8,322 nt of DNA from Paracoccaceae bacterium (GTDB taxonomy: Bacteria; Pseudomonadota; Alphaproteobacteria; Rhodobacterales; Rhodobacteraceae), in contig NVQY01000105.1 of the NCBI GenBank assembly GCA_002400675.1, forward strand, positions 1-8,322. Reading direction: 5' to 3'. The notes under the pieces are model-generated. The model did not search any database, was not told where the DNA came from, and saw only the letters and a program-made list of their open reading frames with translations. The translations under genes and the position numbers were made by a program. This document shows, piece by piece, positions 5,727 to 8,322 of this stretch. How positions within the stretch are numbered: position 1 is the first letter of the stretch; the number at the start of each line of letters is the position of its first letter.

Positions 5727-6413
5727 ATGAGCAGCGAATCTTACACCCCCGTCGTCAATCCACTCCCGCCCGTGGTGGCGGCCCTGTTCCTGTTCATCAT
5801 GGGAATAGAGGCGATATTTTCGCTGGGCACACGCGGTTTGATCGGTGGACCTCAGGCGGTTGGCTGGCGATTGAACGCAATCCAGGATTACGCGTTCTCG
5901 GGCGATATCCTGCGCTGGATGCTGGAAACCGGGCGGTACCCGGCGGAAGATCTATTGCGCTTTGTGTCCTATCCGTTTGTGCACGGATCGTTCACACAGG
6001 CCTTGTTTGTCGGGGTGTTCGTGCTGGCCATGGGCAAGATGGTGGCCGAAGTGTTTGGCGCGATTGCCATGCTGTTGGTGTTCGTGCTGTCGGGCATTGG
6101 CGGCGCGCTGGCTTATGGGTTGCTGGTCAATGACTCCTACCCGCTGATTGGCGGGTTCCCGGCGGTGTATGGGCTGATTGGCGCGTTTACCTATATGCTG
6201 TGGCGGTCCTTGTCGCTGGTAGGGGCCAATCAGGCGCGGGCGTTTACGCTGATTGCGTTCCTGATGGGGGTGCAGTTGCTGTTCGGGCTGTTTTTTGAGA
6301 TTCAGAAAGACTGGGTTGCCGATCTGGCCGGGTTTACCACCGGGTTCGGGCTGTCGTTCTTTGTGTCGCCCGGCGGGTGGATGCGTCTGCGACGTGGGGT
6401 TCAGCGCGATTGA
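5727..6413 (+). CDS. Rhomboid-family membrane protein lacking the catalytic Ser and His (pseudoprotease)
   Basis: 228 aa with about six hydrophobic segments (near 14-32, 88-106, 110-132, 137-157, 171-189, 196-213), the rhomboid core topology. The fold is recognizable: the YPFVHGSF entry to TM2, a GALAYG segment in TM3, the TM4 run YGLIGAF, and the TM6 pattern AxLAGFTTG. The active site is gone. Where active enzymes have GASGAIYGLLGAF this protein has GGFPAVYGLIGAF (142-... in register), so the nucleophile Ser is F144. The TM6 His (AHxxG) is D199. In TM2, H86 is kept but the second His and the Asn of HxxxxHxxxN are Q91 and V95. Active rhomboids cut membrane helices; inactive ones bind client membrane proteins. 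The reading frame is intact with an excellent AGGAGG, so loss of activity looks fixed, not recent decay. It leads the murJ gene group. Confidence 0.88.
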   Translation: MSSESYTPVVNPLPPVVAALFLFIMGIEAIFSLGTRGLIGGPQAVGWRLNAIQDYAFSGDILRWMLETGRYPAEDLLRFVSYPFVHGSFTQALFVGVFVLAMGKMVAEVFGAIAMLLVFVLSGIGGALAYGLLVNDSYPLIGGFPAVYGLIGAFTYMLWRSLSLVGANQARAFTLIAFLMGVQLLFGLFFEIQKDWVADLAGFTTGFGLSFFVSPGGWMRLRRGVQRD

Positions 6414-6520
6414 TGCGTGAACCTTTCGCCACGCTGGGCAAACCGTTAGGCTGGGGCCGCAAGGCAAGAACAAAAGGCCGCAAACCCGTGTCGATCCTCG
6501 TCGAGTTTTCCCCGCTATGA
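6413..6520 (+). CDS. Candidate 35-aa small ORF bridging the rhomboid gene and murJ
   Basis: ATG at 6413-6415 shares its A with the rhomboid stop (TGATG), and the TGA at 6518-6520 overlaps the murJ ATG (ATGA). The peptide starts MREPFATLGKPLGWGRK and ends SILVEFSPL; it is strongly basic in the middle (eight Arg/Lys between residues 10 and 24). I recognise no family. There is no good Shine-Dalgarno, so translation would depend on ribosomes ending the rhomboid gene. In turn, murJ has no clear Shine-Dalgarno and could be reached by reinitiation from this ORF. Codon use is mixed (TTA, AGA, ACA, CTA present), which argues for caution. It could be a coupling device, a real small protein or coincidence. 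Confidence 0.35.
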   Translation: MREPFATLGKPLGWGRKARTKGRKPVSILVEFSPL

Positions 6521-8064
6521 AGCCGATCCGCCTGATGTCCGGGTTTCTGACCGTTGGCATGTGGACCATGGCCAGCCGGGTGCTGGGGTTTGTGCGCGAT
6601 GCGATGATCCTGGCCTTTCTGGGCACCGGACCCTTGTACGAAGCATACGTGGTCGCCTTTCGCCTGCCCAACATGTTCCGCCGGTTCTTTGCCGAAGGCG
6701 CGTTCAACACCGCCTTTGTACCGATGTTTTCCAAAAAGCTTGAGAACGAGGACGAGGACGCGCGCGGCTTTGCCGAAGACGCGCTGGCCGGGCTGGCTTC
6801 GGTCTTGATCGTGCTGACGCTGGGGGCGATGGCGGCGATGCCGTGGCTGATCTATGCGCTGGCCTCGGGGTTTTCCGGGCAGGAACAGTTTGATTTGTCG
6901 GTGGCGTTTGGCCGGGTGACCTTTCCTTACATCCTGTTCATTTCATTGGCGGCTTTGCTGTCTGGCGTGCTGAATGCCACGGGCCGGTTTGCCGCCGCTG
7001 CCGCCGCGCCGGTGTTACTGAACGTGTTGCTGGTCGGGGCGATGGCGCTGGCCGCTACCATGGGCGGAGATGTGGCGCGCGCGTTGATTTGGATGATTCC
7101 GGTGGCGGGGGTGGCGCAGTTGATTTTGGTCTGGGTGGCGGCAAAACGCGCAGGGTTCGGGCTGCGGCTGCGGCGTCCGCGCTGGACGCCGGAACTGGCG
7201 CAACTGGTGCAAATCGCGATTCCGGCGGCCCTTGCAGGGGGCGTGATGCAGATCAACCTGTTGGTGGGTCAGCAGGTCGCCAGCTATTTCGACAAGGCGG
7301 TAGGCTGGCTTTATGCGGCTGACCGGCTGTACCAACTGCCGCTGGGCGTGGTTGGCATTGCCATCGGCGTGGTGTTGCTGCCCGACCTGTCGCGCCGTCT
7401 GGCGGCGCAGGACCACAGCGGTGCGCGCCATGCCTTTAGCCGCGCGGGCGAGATCTCGCTGGCCCTGACCATCCCGTCGGCGGTGGCCTTGGTGGTGATC
7501 CCGCTGCCGCTGGTGTCGGTGTTGTTTCAGCGCGGGGCGCTGACCGGCGCGGACAGCGTGGCAATTGCCGGGGCGGTGGCGATCTACGGGCTGGGGCTGC
7601 CGGCGTTTGTGTTGCAGAAAATCCTGCAACCTCAGTTCTTTGCCCGTGGCGATACACGGTCCCCGTTTCGATATGCGCTGGTGGCGATGGCGGTGAATGC
7701 AGGGCTGGCGATCGGGTTGATCCCGGTGCTTGGCTGGCTCGCCCCGGCGGCGGCGACCACGTTGGCGGGTTGGGCGATGGTGGCGCAGTTGGCCTATGGC
7801 ACGCGCCCCTTTGGCGATGTGGCGCGGTTCGATGCACGGTTCCGGTCGCGCATCTGGCGGGTTTGCGTCGCGGCGGCGGTAATGGGCGTGGCCCTGTGGT
7901 TAAGTGAACGGATGCTGGCAAGTGCGCTGATCACGGCTGGCTGGCGGTATCTTGCGCTGGGCGCGCTTGTGGTGATTGGCATTGTGGTGTTCTTTGGGGT
8001 TGGACAGGTCATCGGCGCGGTCCGCCTGTCAGAGTTCCGTCAGGCTGCAAGAAGGCGCTCATGA
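6517..8064 (+). CDS. murJ: MurJ, lipid II flippase (MviN)
   Basis: 515 aa with about 14 membrane segments, the usual MurJ size and MOP/MATE-like layout. The N-terminus carries the MurJ signature: SRVLGFVRD (20-28) and FRLPNMFRRFFAEGAFNTAFVPMF (48-71). Residues shown to matter in E. coli MurJ have counterparts: R18 to R21, R24 to R27, R52 and E57 to R55 and E60, D39 to E42 (conservative), and R270 to R270 in AADRLYQLP. MurJ flips undecaprenyl-linked peptidoglycan precursor (lipid II) from the cytoplasmic to the periplasmic face of the inner membrane and is essential. No clear ribosome site precedes ATG 6517; the overlap with the small ORF suggests translational coupling. It ends by overlapping a Crp/Fnr regulator start (ATGA). 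Confidence 0.96.
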   Translation: MKPIRLMSGFLTVGMWTMASRVLGFVRDAMILAFLGTGPLYEAYVVAFRLPNMFRRFFAEGAFNTAFVPMFSKKLENEDEDARGFAEDALAGLASVLIVLTLGAMAAMPWLIYALASGFSGQEQFDLSVAFGRVTFPYILFISLAALLSGVLNATGRFAAAAAAPVLLNVLLVGAMALAATMGGDVARALIWMIPVAGVAQLILVWVAAKRAGFGLRLRRPRWTPELAQLVQIAIPAALAGGVMQINLLVGQQVASYFDKAVGWLYAADRLYQLPLGVVGIAIGVVLLPDLSRRLAAQDHSGARHAFSRAGEISLALTIPSAVALVVIPLPLVSVLFQRGALTGADSVAIAGAVAIYGLGLPAFVLQKILQPQFFARGDTRSPFRYALVAMAVNAGLAIGLIPVLGWLAPAAATTLAGWAMVAQLAYGTRPFGDVARFDARFRSRIWRVCVAAAVMGVALWLSERMLASALITAGWRYLALGALVVIGIVVFFGVGQVIGAVRLSEFRQAARRRS

Positions 8065-8322
8065 CCCACAAAAGCCACCCCCTTAGCTGCCCCGCCGGAA
8101 CGGTTCTGTTCCGCCCCGGTCAGGAATGCCCCGGCTTTGTCCGCCTGCAAAGCGGCTCGATCCGGGTGACGCTAAGTGCCGCAAACGGACGCGAAGTGGT
8201 GCTGTACCGCGTGGCCCCCGGTGATGTATGCCTGCAAACATTCGCCTGCCTGACCGACGGGCGCAGCTATTCTGCCGAAGGCGTGGCCGAGCAGGATATC
8301 GTCGGTGAAATCATGCCCCACG
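8061..8322 (+). CDS. Crp/Fnr-family transcriptional regulator, N-terminal part (cut by window edge)
   Basis: 87 complete codons are visible from the ATG at 8061, which overlaps the murJ stop as ATGA; GAAGG lies 5 nt upstream inside murJ. The sequence is a cyclic-nucleotide-binding-type beta roll: GTVLFRPGQECPGFVRLQSG (13-32), then SIRVTLSAANGREVVLYRVAPGDVC (33-57), then AEGVAEQDI (72-80). The helix-turn-helix lies beyond the edge. The phosphate-binding cassette of cAMP receptors (GELAL...RxA) is not evident; the matching region reads GDVCLQTFACLTDGRSY, with C57 and C63. The effector is therefore unknown and may not be cAMP. There is no Fnr-type N-terminal cysteine cluster (cysteines at 10, 23, 57, 63). 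Overlap with murJ implies cotranscription and coupled translation. Confidence 0.88.
   Translation, partial: MTHKSHPLSCPAGTVLFRPGQECPGFVRLQSGSIRVTLSAANGREVVLYRVAPGDVCLQTFACLTDGRSYSAEGVAEQDIVGEIMPH

Noticed and set aside
6494..6510. CTCGTCGAG followed by TTTT before murJ, considered as a terminator
   Set aside because: The stem is 4 bp with a 1-nt loop, too small to terminate, and it falls within the small ORF just before murJ.
5952..6734. 260-codon minus-strand frame across the rhomboid gene and the murJ start
   Set aside because: Gln/Arg/Pro-rich reading typical of the complement of membrane-protein genes; overlaps two real genes.
6927..7921. Several minus-strand frames inside murJ
   Set aside because: Pro/Arg/Gln-rich antisense shadows with no independent support.

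Overview
The window looks like chromosome from a high-GC alphaproteobacterium, most likely a Rhodobacterales/Roseobacter-group species. This is inferred from codon composition, from the NFU1-type NifU protein, and from a gene neighbourhood (nfu, usp, tsaB, trpS, murJ) that I remember as typical of that order. No database was searched.

Layout. Minus strand, 1-2564: a housekeeping block read right to left. It holds a class IV (branched-chain type) aminotransferase, a universal stress protein, a NifU/NFU1-type Fe-S carrier with its own promoter and a probable Irr iron-control box, and tsaB (tRNA t6A synthesis), whose 3' end runs off the left edge. Plus strand, 2803-4512: one low-GC gene for a 569-aa protein with an N-terminal ABC/OLD-type AAA ATPase and a C-terminal TOPRIM (DUF4435-like) nuclease-type domain. 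It sits alone in about 1.9 kb of foreign-looking DNA between the aminotransferase and trpS. Minus strand, 4625-5647: trpS. Plus strand, 5727 to the right edge: a rhomboid-fold membrane protein without its catalytic residues, a 35-codon ORF that exactly bridges it to murJ, murJ (lipid II flippase), and the start of a Crp/Fnr regulator overlapping murJ by ATGA.

How the genes work together. Most products are core functions: tRNA modification and charging, Fe-S cluster delivery, amino-acid transamination and cell-wall precursor export. The ATPase-TOPRIM gene is the accessory element. Its architecture matches OLD-family and AriA/AriB (PARIS-type) anti-phage proteins fused in one chain. Its composition, isolation, antisense orientation relative to both flanking genes and partial border repeats all suggest horizontal acquisition.

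The most interesting points are the compact ATPase-TOPRIM candidate defence gene, the inactive rhomboid, the TGATG...ATGA bridged small ORF before murJ, and the Irr-like box in front of nfu. No tRNA, rRNA, CRISPR array or insertion sequence was seen.
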